From Bacteroidota bacterium (lineage in GTDB: Bacteria > Bacteroidota > Bacteroidia > Chitinophagales > LD1), in assembly GCA_947475165.1 (NCBI GenBank), contig CANJLD010000010.1, forward strand, positions 62,001 to 126,000: a stretch of 64,000 bases of DNA, given 5' to 3'. Positions 9,397 through 17,291 of this stretch are shown in pieces. The notes beneath the pieces are model-generated. The model made no database searches. It was not told where the DNA came from and saw nothing but the letters and a program-made list of their open reading frames with translations. Each line of letters begins with the position of its first letter. Positions within the stretch are counted from its first letter, which is position 1. The position numbers were made by a program, and so were the translations under genes.

Positions 9397-10173
9397 ATGA
9401 ACATGAATTCTATCAGAGGGAAATGGGCGTTGATTACCGGTGCTACTTCGGGGTTCGGAAAAGCCACCGCAGATTTATTTGCTAAAGAAGGTTGTAATGT
9501 AATTATCACCGGCAGAAGAGCCGAGAAGTTAGAAGCACTCACTAATATTCTGAAGGAGAAATACAATGTAATCGTCCTCTCCTATTGCTTCGATGTGCGC
9601 GAGTTGAACAAGTGCGTAGAAATGGCAAACGATTTAGCCGAGCGCGAAATTGTGCCTGATGTTTTGGTGAACAACGCAGGGCTCGCCTCCGGTAAAAACA
9701 AAATACACGAAGGGCTAATTGGCGATTGGGAAAAAATGATTGACACAAATGTGAAAGGCCTACTTTATATCACGCGCTCTATTTTACCAATGATGGTGAC
9801 ACGCAACGAGGGACACGTTATCAATATCGGTTCTACTGCCGGTCACATCGTTTACCCGGAAGGCGGAGTTTACAATGCCAGCAAGTTTGCCGTAAAGGCA
9901 TTGAACGAGGCAATCAATTTAGATTTGGTTGGAACCAACATTCGTTGTTGCTCCGTTGACCCCGGTGCTGCTGAAACAGAATTCTCTAAAGTTCGTTTTC
10001 ATGGTGATGAAGAAAAGGCGAAGAAAGTTTACGAAGGTTACGAGCCGCTGCAACCGGAAGACATTGCCAACATTATTTATTTCATAGTAACCTCACCGGT
10101 GCATGTAAACATTACTAACCTGGTGGTGTATCCCACAGCACAGCGAAGTTTTTATGTTTGGGATAAGAAGTAA
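9397..10173 (+). CDS. SDR-family NAD(P)-dependent oxidoreductase, YdfG-like
   Basis: A classical short-chain dehydrogenase of 258 residues. The Rossmann motif TGATSGFG is at 14-21, with basic residues GRR at 39-41 pointing to NADP(H). NNAG is at 92-95, and the catalytic set is Ser146, Tyr159 and Lys163 (YNASK). The closest recognisable group is the YdfG/3-hydroxy acid dehydrogenase branch (VDPGAAETEFSKVRF). The likely reaction is oxidation of L-allo-threonine, serine or 3-hydroxy acids; this is inferred from the family. A TAAATTTG box at 9376-9383 could be a -7 element, but it would leave a very short leader. A second in-frame ATG lies two codons in. Confidence 0.9.
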   Translation: MNMNSIRGKWALITGATSGFGKATADLFAKEGCNVIITGRRAEKLEALTNILKEKYNVIVLSYCFDVRELNKCVEMANDLAEREIVPDVLVNNAGLASGKNKIHEGLIGDWEKMIDTNVKGLLYITRSILPMMVTRNEGHVINIGSTAGHIVYPEGGVYNASKFAVKALNEAINLDLVGTNIRCCSVDPGAAETEFSKVRFHGDEEKAKKVYEGYEPLQPEDIANIIYFIVTSPVHVNITNLVVYPTAQRSFYVWDKK

Positions 10174-10218
10174 AATGATTACACAGATAAAAACAATTGA
10201 TTACACCGATTAATTCAC

Positions 10219-10605
10219 ATGCGACCTAAAAAGAAAGACCCTATAGTTGAATTATATAAACAGCTGAAACCGCTGCTGGAAAGATATTCTCCGCCACTGA
10301 TAGCCAAGAAAGATTCAGTTACCGGTTATGAACTGCGGAGCAATAAACAAGTAGTAATTGCGGATAAAATGACCAGCGAAATAATTTTTGCTGCCTTCAT
10401 GGTTCAAAAAGGATATGTAGGCTTTTACTACTTCCCTGTATACACGCATCCCGAAATACGCAAAAACCTGCCGCCTAATCTGCTTAAATTTTTAAAAGGT
10501 AAATCATGCTTTCACGTTACTGAAGAAAGCCCCGAACTATTTGTAGATATTGAAGCCGCCTTAAGGTTCGGTTTTAATTTTTATAAAAAGCAGGACTGGA
10601 TTTAA
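10219..10605 (+). CDS. DUF1801 / YdhG-like small protein
   Basis: A 128-residue cytosolic protein beginning MRPKKKDP. It shows the DUF1801 (YdhG/YjbR-like) pattern: an N-terminal helix, GYELRSN, a strand pair around GYVGFYYFPVYTHPE, then LLKFLKGKSCFHV and a C-terminal helix ending YKKQDW. Its function is unknown; some family members are linked to iron handling. It starts 45 bp after the SDR stop and is followed at once by a clear terminator. Confidence 0.75.
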   Translation: MRPKKKDPIVELYKQLKPLLERYSPPLIAKKDSVTGYELRSNKQVVIADKMTSEIIFAAFMVQKGYVGFYYFPVYTHPEIRKNLPPNLLKFLKGKSCFHVTEESPELFVDIEAALRFGFNFYKKQDWI

Positions 10606-10610
10606 TGCTT

Positions 10611-10644
10611 AACCCCGAAAGAGTTTGGAACCCTTTCGGGGTTT
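10611..10644. terminator. Bidirectional rho-independent terminator
   Basis: Inverted repeat aaccccgaaag / ctttcggggttt with a 10-11-nt loop, flanked by A and T runs. It lies between the convergent DUF1801 and HMA genes. Confidence 0.85.
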
Positions 10645-10653
10645 GATAATAAT

Positions 10654-11019
10654 TTAGTCCGCATCACCGGGCATAGGCTTTTGACAGCACATAGGAAGCT
10701 TAGCAAATGCGGTTTCGTTCTTCTTTACTCCATCGGCATCGTAACCGGTAGCAGCAATTACTTCGCGCAGTATATCGGGATTTGTTTTTGAAGGGTCGTA
10801 TTTAATTTTGATTTTCTTGTTATTCAGATTCAGCAAGGCTTCTTCAACACCCTCAGTTCCTTTTACTGCCTTCTCTATTCGTGCTTTACACGAACCGCAG
10901 ATAGCCGATGTTTTAATAGTTACCGTTTGGCTTTTTTGCTTTTCGGCTGCTGTAACACCGATAGAAAGAACAGCAATAAGTATAAACGAGCAGAGAAATG
11001 ATTTAGCTTGATTGTTCAT
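10654..11019 (-). CDS. Exported heavy-metal-associated (HMA) domain protein
   Basis: This protein has 121 residues with a signal peptide (about 1-25, VTAA-E). One ferredoxin-like HMA domain follows (about 31-98) whose metal site is Cys41-x2-Cys44 (CGSC); a second Cys pair lies at 111-112 (MCCQKP) near the C-terminus. Such MerP/CopZ-like domains bind Cu(I), Hg or similar soft metals and hand them to partners. It lies 61 bp downstream of the TonB receptor on the same strand and is probably in one unit with it. The extra C-terminal CC pair is unusual for a plain HMA chaperone. Confidence 0.85.
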   Translation of the reverse strand: MNNQAKSFLCSFILIAVLSIGVTAAEKQKSQTVTIKTSAICGSCKARIEKAVKGTEGVEEALLNLNNKKIKIKYDPSKTNPDILREVIAATGYDADGVKKNETAFAKLPMCCQKPMPGDAD

Positions 11020-11080
11020 GTTGTTTAATTTTTGTGTAGTAAAGATAACGATTGAATTAAAGAAACAGTTTTCAATTAAC

Positions 11081-13066
11081 TTACTTTAAAGAAAACCTTA
11101 CACCGGTAAACGCCATTGCTCCGCGCAGTGGCCCCCAAATAAGTGAAGCATCAAACTGATTGCTGAATGGTTGGTCTCCTGCAATGATTGGGTTCTTCTG
11201 CGAAAAATTGACGAGGTTCTCTCCTCCCAAATAAACTTCCCACTGTTTCCATTTAAAAGTAACCTGTGCATTCAGTTGAAAGAAATCTTTTGACTTAGTA
11301 TCACGCTGATTAGCTACATCATTAACCGAAGTATCTGGTATACGCGTTTTGCCGAACCAATTTAAACCGGTGTTGAAACGCCAGCGATTATTCTTAGTAG
11401 AATATTGTAAGGAAACCAAACCACGGTGCCGCGGACGAAGCGGAATAATTTTTCTCCCGCTCTTGAAATCTGTTTTTGCCTGCTCGTACTTGTAAGCCAG
11501 TTTTACTTCAAAGCGTTTAATTACTTCATAGCTCACTTCAGCCTGCATCGCGTTGGCAAACGACTTACCGGTGAGGTTATAAAACTGCAATAAGCGCGCA
11601 TCTTCTAAATCTACCACGGTTTGATGAATAAAGTCGGTGCGGTAATAATCAACGCTGATGCTTCCTTCGCGGAAATTAAGGAAGAATTTATAATTCAAAC
11701 TTGCCCCGTAATTCCAGGCTTCTTCCATTTTAATGTTCGGGTCTATTACTATTTGGCGGCTGTTGGCAAGCAAGCCGAAGTTCTCGGCAAACAAAGTAGG
11801 TACGCGATAACCCCTGCCTACCGAAACACGGAAACTTAAATCGTAAAGAATATTCCACTTTAAGTTAAAGCGCGGGGATACAAAAGTGCCGTAAATGTTA
11901 TGCTGATCAACACGCATACCGGTTACGAGCATTACTTTTTTGTCTTTACCAAAGTTGAAACTCGCTTCGGTAAAAATGCCTGGAACAATTTCGAGCCGCT
12001 TTCTTTGAAGCGTATCAAACGTTTCGGTTACATAATCGGTTTGCACCGATGCGCCAATCTTTAAGGCATCATCTCTTTCGTTCAGATTCTTCTGATAAAT
12101 AAAATTGAGATAACCGAAATACTCTAACGCGTTGTAATCTCTTCTGCCCACATAACCAAATTGATTCTGATAAATGTATTTGTATTGAATGCCGATGAAA
12201 TTCTCCTTAGGAAGATTGAAAGCAGTTTTTGCAAATATTTCCGCCCGATTAGTTCTCAAACGCATTCCCCATTCGTTTTGAATAAAGCGGTCTTCGCTGG
12301 TCTTAAAATGTTTAGAACCTCCTTTCCTTTCTTCAATATTGACTATGGCACCGAACAAAACCATTCCGCCTTTAGGTATAGTATAAATAAACCGGTGGAA
12401 CAAGTTTATGTTTTTCACTAGCGGATTATCCAGATAATGGTCGTGGTTCATATCCATCTTAAACAAAGAAAGCTGACCATTAACCGAAGTGAGTGTACTC
12501 CATTGCTCGTTTATCTTAGTAGCTGAAATTAAATTCAGTTCACTTCGCAAATCCTGATTGAGAAATAGGTTGACGAACAGCCGGTCGGCATTTTGTGGCT
12601 TTTTCAACTCTACATTTATCTGACCGGTCATACCTTCATACCCATTCACCACACTACCCGCGCCTTTGTTTACCTGAATAGAACTTATTAGCGGACCGGG
12701 AATATAAGTCAAACCAAAAGTCTGCCCGAGCGAGCGGATGCTGGAAATGTTCTCTACCATAATCTGCGTATACATGCCGTCTAAACCCAGCACGCGTATT
12801 TCTTTGGCACCGGATACTCCATCAGTAAAATTTACATCTACGGTAGCGGTGTTTTCAAAACTCTCACTCAGGTTGCAACAAGCGTCTTTCACTAAGTCAC
12901 CGGAGTTAATTACTTCCACATTCATGGGAGTCATTTCTAAACGGGTAGCCTTCTTGGTGGTAATTTCAACGTTCTTTAAGTCTACTTGATTTTGTGTGGT
13001 GTCGGTTTGTGCGCGCAGCGCGATAACGGACAACAGACCACAGGCGACAGATAATACAGATTTCAT
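11081..13066 (-). CDS. TonB-dependent outer-membrane receptor, probably metal-linked
   Basis: A 661-residue TonB-dependent receptor. The signal peptide is about residues 1-19. There is no carboxypeptidase-like extension. The plug domain starts with VDLKNVEITTKKAT and includes RVLGLDGMYTQIMVEN and the plug end QINVELKKPQ. The 22-strand-like barrel ends MAFTGVRFSLK with a final aromatic pair. An early Cys pair (KDACCNLSESFE) is typical of a Bacteroidota receptor group found with HMA and HYC_CC_PP proteins. Its HMA neighbour downstream and Cys-rich neighbour upstream suggest copper or another soft metal as the substrate; this is inference. Its signal-peptide codons are a heptamer repeat. Confidence 0.88.
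   Translation of the reverse strand: MKSVLSVACGLLSVIALRAQTDTTQNQVDLKNVEITTKKATRLEMTPMNVEVINSGDLVKDACCNLSESFENTATVDVNFTDGVSGAKEIRVLGLDGMYTQIMVENISSIRSLGQTFGLTYIPGPLISSIQVNKGAGSVVNGYEGMTGQINVELKKPQNADRLFVNLFLNQDLRSELNLISATKINEQWSTLTSVNGQLSLFKMDMNHDHYLDNPLVKNINLFHRFIYTIPKGGMVLFGAIVNIEERKGGSKHFKTSEDRFIQNEWGMRLRTNRAEIFAKTAFNLPKENFIGIQYKYIYQNQFGYVGRRDYNALEYFGYLNFIYQKNLNERDDALKIGASVQTDYVTETFDTLQRKRLEIVPGIFTEASFNFGKDKKVMLVTGMRVDQHNIYGTFVSPRFNLKWNILYDLSFRVSVGRGYRVPTLFAENFGLLANSRQIVIDPNIKMEEAWNYGASLNYKFFLNFREGSISVDYYRTDFIHQTVVDLEDARLLQFYNLTGKSFANAMQAEVSYEVIKRFEVKLAYKYEQAKTDFKSGRKIIPLRPRHRGLVSLQYSTKNNRWRFNTGLNWFGKTRIPDTSVNDVANQRDTKSKDFFQLNAQVTFKWKQWEVYLGGENLVNFSQKNPIIAGDQPFSNQFDASLIWGPLRGAMAFTGVRFSLK
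13019..13060. repeat. Heptamer tandem repeat in the TonB receptor signal peptide
   Basis: Six 7-bp units on the + strand: cgcgata, acggaca, acagacc, acaggcg, acagata, atacaga. They cover almost the whole signal-peptide coding region. Confidence 0.75.
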
Positions 13067-13102
13067 CTCTTCATTCTTTAAAACATAAATAGTTTAGTAA
13101 TT

Positions 13103-13145
13103 GTCGTTGCGCAAGGGGATTGCTTCGCAGAGCCTCGCAATGACG
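13103..13145. repeat. REP-like dispersed repeat
   Basis: A short sequence of the gcttcgcagagcctcgc / aatgacg type with imperfect complementarity to its left end (gtcgttgcg). It shares a 24-nt core with one arm of the longer inverted repeat at 63664-63744, so it is a single REP-like half of the same family. Confidence 0.65.
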
Positions 13146-13165
13146 TTATGCTTGAGAGAGGAAAT

Positions 13166-13561
13166 CTAAATCCTGAAAGTTTGCGTAAAGGTGTTTTCGC
13201 TTTTGCTGAAAACTATTGGCGGTGATGTGTTGGCTTGATTAAGCGTAACAACATTAACCGGAGAAGAAATAAAGATTTGTGAAACCGGAAGCACAGCAAC
13301 TGTTGCTGTAACTTCTTTTACCTGAGTTTGCTGATTGATAAAATCCTGCTTCAGATATTTTGAACTTACCTCGCAACAGGAAGATTTTTTGATAACACAT
13401 TTGCCATCCATTTTCTTTTCAGCACAGCAATGTTTTGGCTGACCAATGCTGATGTGCGTGTGCTTTGTTTTAAGACAAGTGTGCGCGTATATAGTCTGTC
13501 CGCTGTCGGCAAACAAAATGAGAAGAGTTATAATAAAAGTAATATCGCGCTTTAAAAGCAT
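13166..13561 (-). CDS. HYC_CC_PP-family-like secreted Cys/His-rich protein
   Basis: A 131-residue protein with a hydrophobic N-terminus (signal peptide to about residue 26). Ordered metal-ligand-like motifs follow: His27-Thr-Cys29, HCC at 44-46, Cys55, SCC at 61-63, and a Pro-Pro near 114. This matches the HYC_CC_PP family, named for that order; the first motif is HTC here. Members are usually next to TonB receptors and HMA proteins, as in this window. A role in metal sensing or binding in the periplasm is inferred. The gene is about 100 bp upstream of the TonB receptor with the same orientation, with a REP-like repeat in between. Confidence 0.75.
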   Translation of the reverse strand: MLLKRDITFIITLLILFADSGQTIYAHTCLKTKHTHISIGQPKHCCAEKKMDGKCVIKKSSCCEVSSKYLKQDFINQQTQVKEVTATVAVLPVSQIFISSPVNVVTLNQANTSPPIVFSKSENTFTQTFRI

Positions 13562-13579
13562 AAGTCAAATATAGGTAAA

Positions 13580-13614
13580 CAGTTCGCAGTTCACAGTTTG
13601 CTGTTTACAGTTTT
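13580..13614. repeat. Heptamer tandem repeat, intergenic
   Basis: Five 7-bp units: cagttcg, cagttca, cagtttg, ctgttta, cagtttt, lying between the divergent HYC_CC_PP-like gene and the TauE gene. Confidence 0.8.
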
Positions 13615-13653
13615 TAACGCGCGTGAAACTTTAAACTTTAAACTTGCAGTGAA

Positions 13654-14457
13654 ATGGATATTTACCTCATACTCGGTTACACAGGCGCGGTGCTCACCGG
13701 TTTAATATTGGGCTTGTTAGGTGGTGGTGGCGCACTTCTTTCTATACCGGTGCTGGTTTACTTTTTCCATATCCCTCCAACGCTTGCTACCGGTTACTCA
13801 CTTTTTTTAGTAGGCATTACGGCTTCGAGTGGTGCGGTGCAAAACATTCGTAAAAAATTAGTGAATTATGAGGCAGTGCTTTATTACGGTGCGCCTTCGT
13901 TAATCACGGTTTATTGTATGCGCAGGTTTGTAATGCCCGCTTTGCCCGATGTGTTTTTTACCACCGATAGTTTTACACTCGACAAAAATCATTTCATTCT
14001 TTTCGTTCTATCGGTGGTCATGTTTATTGCCGCGTATAAAATGATTACTACTAAACCTGCTGAAGAAAAAGCAGCTACCGGTGCCGGTATTGACCGTCTA
14101 AAGCTGTCGATGTTAGCGGTGCTGATTGGAAGCTTTCTTGGTTTAGTAGGAGCCGGTGGCGGTTTTTTAATGATACCTGCACTTATTTATTTAGCAAACT
14201 TAACCATGCGCAAAGCGGTAGGCACTTCGCTGTTGCTGGTAGCAGTTAATTCATTCATCGGCTTTTTGGGCGATGTGCATTCTAACCCGCACATGGACTG
14301 GAAGTTTCTTTTCACTTTCTCCGCCTTTTCTATAGCCGGTGTAATTACCGGTAACTATCTCCACAATTTTGTAAAGGGCGATACTATGAAAAAATACTTC
14401 GGCTGGTTTATTCTTTTAGTAGCCATACTTATGGTGGCGAAGGAATTATCGAGGTGA
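13654..14457 (+). CDS. TauE/SafE-family membrane exporter
   Basis: A 267-residue multi-pass membrane protein with about eight helices. It has the two family repeats GLLGGGGALLSIPVLVY (about 21-37) and LVGAGGGFLMIPALIY (about 162-177), each followed by a conserved small-residue helix. TauE/SafE proteins export sulfite, sulfoacetate or related organosulfur anions; some Bacteroidota copies sit in respiration or metal clusters. It stands between the metal-linked set and the SCO/cytochrome genes, so a role with sulfur or copper is possible but not shown. Confidence 0.9.
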   Translation: MDIYLILGYTGAVLTGLILGLLGGGGALLSIPVLVYFFHIPPTLATGYSLFLVGITASSGAVQNIRKKLVNYEAVLYYGAPSLITVYCMRRFVMPALPDVFFTTDSFTLDKNHFILFVLSVVMFIAAYKMITTKPAEEKAATGAGIDRLKLSMLAVLIGSFLGLVGAGGGFLMIPALIYLANLTMRKAVGTSLLLVAVNSFIGFLGDVHSNPHMDWKFLFTFSAFSIAGVITGNYLHNFVKGDTMKKYFGWFILLVAILMVAKELSR

Positions 14458-14656
14458 TTGATAATGTAGTTACAGCCTGTTGACTAAAGGCAACTCACTC
14501 CATTAACCTGTTAGTATTCCCACCACAGAAAATTAAAAACCTACAGCATTCCACTTGTATATATGCCTATGTAATTTGTATCTTGTTAAGCGTAGCTATC
14601 ATATTAGAACTTTAGTTCTACAAGTCGCGTAACTCTTTTTACAAAAAAACAGAGCT

Positions 14657-15157
14657 ATGTCAATGCAAATAAACAATACGCCCGAAGATTTATCTCCAGT
14701 ATCAGCCGAAATTGAGGTGAATAAGCAGATAGAAAATTTACCGGTAAGCGACCCTATGACGTTTGTGGTAGAAGACGACAAAGCCAATAATTTTTTGTGT
14801 CAAATGACTTTAGAAGAAGTGGGCATTACTAACCTTCACATGTTTATGCGTGCCGAGCCAACGCTGGATGCTTTGAAAAATTTAGTAAAAACCAATCAGG
14901 AATTTCCTTCGCTTATTTTGCTCGATATTAATATGCCGGCAATGGACGGATGGGCTTTCTTAGAACAATACCGCGCTTTTCCAGAAGCTGCAAGAAGCAA
15001 AACTACTATCTACCTTTTTTCAAGTTCCGACCATCCGAACGATTTAGCTAAAAAGGAGATGTATCCGGAAGTATTGGATTTTTTAGCAAAGCCACTTTCA
15101 GAAGAAGTTGCAAATACTTTGAAAGAAAAATACTTTCGCCCGCGTATCGCTGCTTAA
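14657..15157 (+). CDS. Single-domain response regulator with N-terminal extension
   Basis: A 166-residue protein. Residues 1-33 are a polar extension without clear fold. A complete CheY-like receiver follows: acidic pair Asp40-Asp41 (VVEDD), phosphoacceptor Asp90 (LLDINMP), the Ser switch in LFSSSD (about 122-124) and Lys145 (AKPL). There is no output domain, so it probably acts by protein-protein contact, as in Bacteroidota phosphorelay shuttles. No kinase gene is adjacent. It begins 199 bp after the TauE gene and ends 12 bp before the SCO gene, so it may be transcribed with the respiration genes downstream. Confidence 0.88.
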   Translation: MSMQINNTPEDLSPVSAEIEVNKQIENLPVSDPMTFVVEDDKANNFLCQMTLEEVGITNLHMFMRAEPTLDALKNLVKTNQEFPSLILLDINMPAMDGWAFLEQYRAFPEAARSKTTIYLFSSSDHPNDLAKKEMYPEVLDFLAKPLSEEVANTLKEKYFRPRIAA

Positions 15158-15169
15158 GCGATTCGTATT

Positions 15170-15778
15170 ATGCGGATAACAAATTTACTACTACTCAGTC
15201 CTCTCCTTTTAATCTTTAGTTGCAATCCCGATAAACTTCCCGTTTACGGAACTAAAACTATTTCGCCTGCAACCGGTGACAGTATAGATTATACGCTTCC
15301 CACTTTTGCCTATGTTGACCAAGACAGTAACCTAGTAAGCGAAGCAACTACACAGAACAAAATATTTGTTACCGAATTTTTTTTCACTTCCTGCCCAAGC
15401 ATCTGCCCCAAGATGCAGGCTCAGATGCTGCGCGTGTATGAAAAGTATAAATCGAATTCTGATGTTATCATTCTTGCTTTCACCATTGACCCGCAGCGCG
15501 ATTCGGTTGGCAAACTAAAATCTTATGAAAAGAAGTTGGGCATTGAAAGTTCGAAATGGCATTTGCTTACCGGTGATAAAGATTCGATTTATACTTTGGC
15601 CGAAAGCTTTTTAGTAAGCGCAGCCGAAGATGCAGATGCACCGGGCGGGCACGTGCACAGTGGTAATTTTATATTGGCAGATAAGCAAAGAAGGCTGCGC
15701 GGTTATTATGATGGAACGAAAGAGGAGAGCGTGCAAAAATTATTAGACGAACTTGATTTGTTACTGAAAGAAAAGTAA
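15170..15778 (+). CDS. SCO1/SenC-family copper chaperone lipoprotein
   Basis: A 202-residue protein with a lipobox (LLIFSC, lipidated Cys18). Its thioredoxin-like SCO domain has the copper motif Cys75-x3-Cys79 (CPSIC) and distal His161/His163 (GGHVHSG). SCO proteins deliver copper to the CuA site of cytochrome c oxidase or act as thiol reductants in the periplasm. The next gene encodes a membrane-anchored cytochrome c only 4 bp downstream, which supports a respiratory role. Start chosen at the first ATG with a lipoprotein signal. Confidence 0.93.
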   Translation: MRITNLLLLSPLLLIFSCNPDKLPVYGTKTISPATGDSIDYTLPTFAYVDQDSNLVSEATTQNKIFVTEFFFTSCPSICPKMQAQMLRVYEKYKSNSDVIILAFTIDPQRDSVGKLKSYEKKLGIESSKWHLLTGDKDSIYTLAESFLVSAAEDADAPGGHVHSGNFILADKQRRLRGYYDGTKEESVQKLLDELDLLLKEK

Positions 15779-15782
15779 ACCG

Positions 15783-16202
15783 GTGGACAAGAATAAAATC
15801 ATCCGATACCTTGCACCATTCGCCATTGTTGGCATTATCATCATTTTTATTTTGAATGTAATTACACACGGAAGCATTCAGCATCCGGGCAAAAGCACTT
15901 ACCAAAGCCGGTGCGCACAATGCCATGGAGATAATGGCGAAGGAATAAAAGCACTTACTCCTCCCTTGTTTCAAGCCGACCTTCCCGTTCAGCATTTCGA
16001 TTCATTGCCTTGCTGGATAAAGTTTGGAATGAATCACTCGATTAAAGTAAACGGTATTGATTACGACCAGCCCATGTATCCTAACGAAGTAGATGAAATA
16101 CAAACCGCGAACGTTATTAATTTTATGTGCCAGGAGTTTTTCAATTACGACACCACCGTTAATTCAATTTGGGTAAAACAAAAATGGAAAGATTGTGAAT
16201 AG
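15783..16202 (+). CDS. Membrane-anchored mono-haem cytochrome c
   Basis: A 139-residue protein with a GTG start 4 bp after the SCO stop. One N-terminal membrane helix is at about 8-26, then the haem site Cys44-x2-Cys47-His48 (CAQCH). Possible Met ligands lie in the QPMYP segment. The C-terminal part contains extra Cys residues (PCWIKF, MCQEF). It is probably an electron carrier on the periplasmic side and may work with the SCO protein. The ACCGGT hexamer spans the intergenic gap and start region. It overlaps the next gene by 8 bp if that gene uses its GTG start. Confidence 0.88.
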   Translation: MDKNKIIRYLAPFAIVGIIIIFILNVITHGSIQHPGKSTYQSRCAQCHGDNGEGIKALTPPLFQADLPVQHFDSLPCWIKFGMNHSIKVNGIDYDQPMYPNEVDEIQTANVINFMCQEFFNYDTTVNSIWVKQKWKDCE

Positions 16203-17265
16203 AATAATGGCGTTACTGCTCTTACTAATACTTGTTTCGTGTAATCAATCTAAACCCGTTAATGAAACAGTTGAGCAATCCGTTCCGTTAACTGCTTCGC
16301 TACCAGTTGCACAAACAGCATCTTTCGAAACCGGTGCAGTAATTCCATCTGTTGCTTTGAAGAGCAATTCATCCGAAACATTTGCACTTTATCTACCAAA
16401 AGACTATTCTGATTCAGCAAAGCTACCGGTCATCATTTTCTTCGACCCTCATGGCGATGGAGCATTGCCATTGAATTTGTATAAAGAATTGGCAGATGAA
16501 TTTCATTTCATTCTTGTTGGCTCTAACAGTTCTAAGAATGTAATGAATATGCAACAGGCAAAACAGGTTGCCGATAATTTGGTGGCTGAAGTAAAAACAA
16601 GATTCTCCATTAATAAAAAGAGCATCACACTTTGTGGATTTAGTGGCGGAGCAAAAGTTGCCTTAATAAGCGCGGCTGAAAACAGTTCTGTTTCATCTGT
16701 TATTTATTGCGGTGCAGTTGCTCAGTTTACTCCTACTCATCCGCTTTTGTTTTTAGGCTTTGCCGGAACGCGTGATATGAATTATACCGATGTGGTTTCG
16801 TTCGGTTGGGATTTAATGAGCAACAGCGCAAAGTACATGATTGAATGGAATGGCAAGCATGAGTTTCCGGATGCCAAAACATTTAAAGACGCGTTTGTAT
16901 TTCTGACCACCGGTTCTGTTCCTGATTACGAAAAGAAGAAAGCAACAATCAACGTGAAAGAACTGGTCGAAGAACAAAACTACAAGATAAGACTTCAGCA
17001 AGCCTTCCAAACACAGGATTTAAACTGGTGGAAACAGGAAATTGCATCGCTTAATTCTAAAAAGAAAACATCTCCGATGTATGAGCGGTTGCTCGGCTTT
17101 GTTTCGCTTGCCTGTTATTCTTATTCCAACCAAACGTTGCAACAAAACAATTTGCAAGCAGCAGAGAAAATTCTTTCCATCTACCAACTTGCCGACCCCG
17201 GCAATAAAGATTGCGAAACATTTATGGTTGAATTGCAGAAAAGAAAAACCGGCACTCATCAATAA
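16195..17265 (+). CDS. Lipoprotein with alpha/beta-hydrolase-like domain
   Basis: A 356-residue protein. The frame opens with a GTG overlapping the cytochrome gene by 8 bp; an ATG at 16207 gives an equally good lipoprotein signal (LLLLILVSC). A hydrolase-type region covers about 60-240: a strand LPVIIFFDPHGDG, nucleophile elbow GFSGG (Ser in CGFSGGAK), an RD pair in FAGTRDMNY, and His in NGKHEFP. The C-terminal 100 residues are helical and carry no motif I know. It resembles dienelactone hydrolase/esterase-like proteins; the substrate is unknown. It may be co-transcribed with the SCO and cytochrome genes. Confidence 0.75.
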   Translation: MNRIMALLLLLILVSCNQSKPVNETVEQSVPLTASLPVAQTASFETGAVIPSVALKSNSSETFALYLPKDYSDSAKLPVIIFFDPHGDGALPLNLYKELADEFHFILVGSNSSKNVMNMQQAKQVADNLVAEVKTRFSINKKSITLCGFSGGAKVALISAAENSSVSSVIYCGAVAQFTPTHPLLFLGFAGTRDMNYTDVVSFGWDLMSNSAKYMIEWNGKHEFPDAKTFKDAFVFLTTGSVPDYEKKKATINVKELVEEQNYKIRLQQAFQTQDLNWWKQEIASLNSKKKTSPMYERLLGFVSLACYSYSNQTLQQNNLQAAEKILSIYQLADPGNKDCETFMVELQKRKTGTHQ

Positions 17266-17291
17266 GAGCTAAACTTTTCTACATTTAAACC

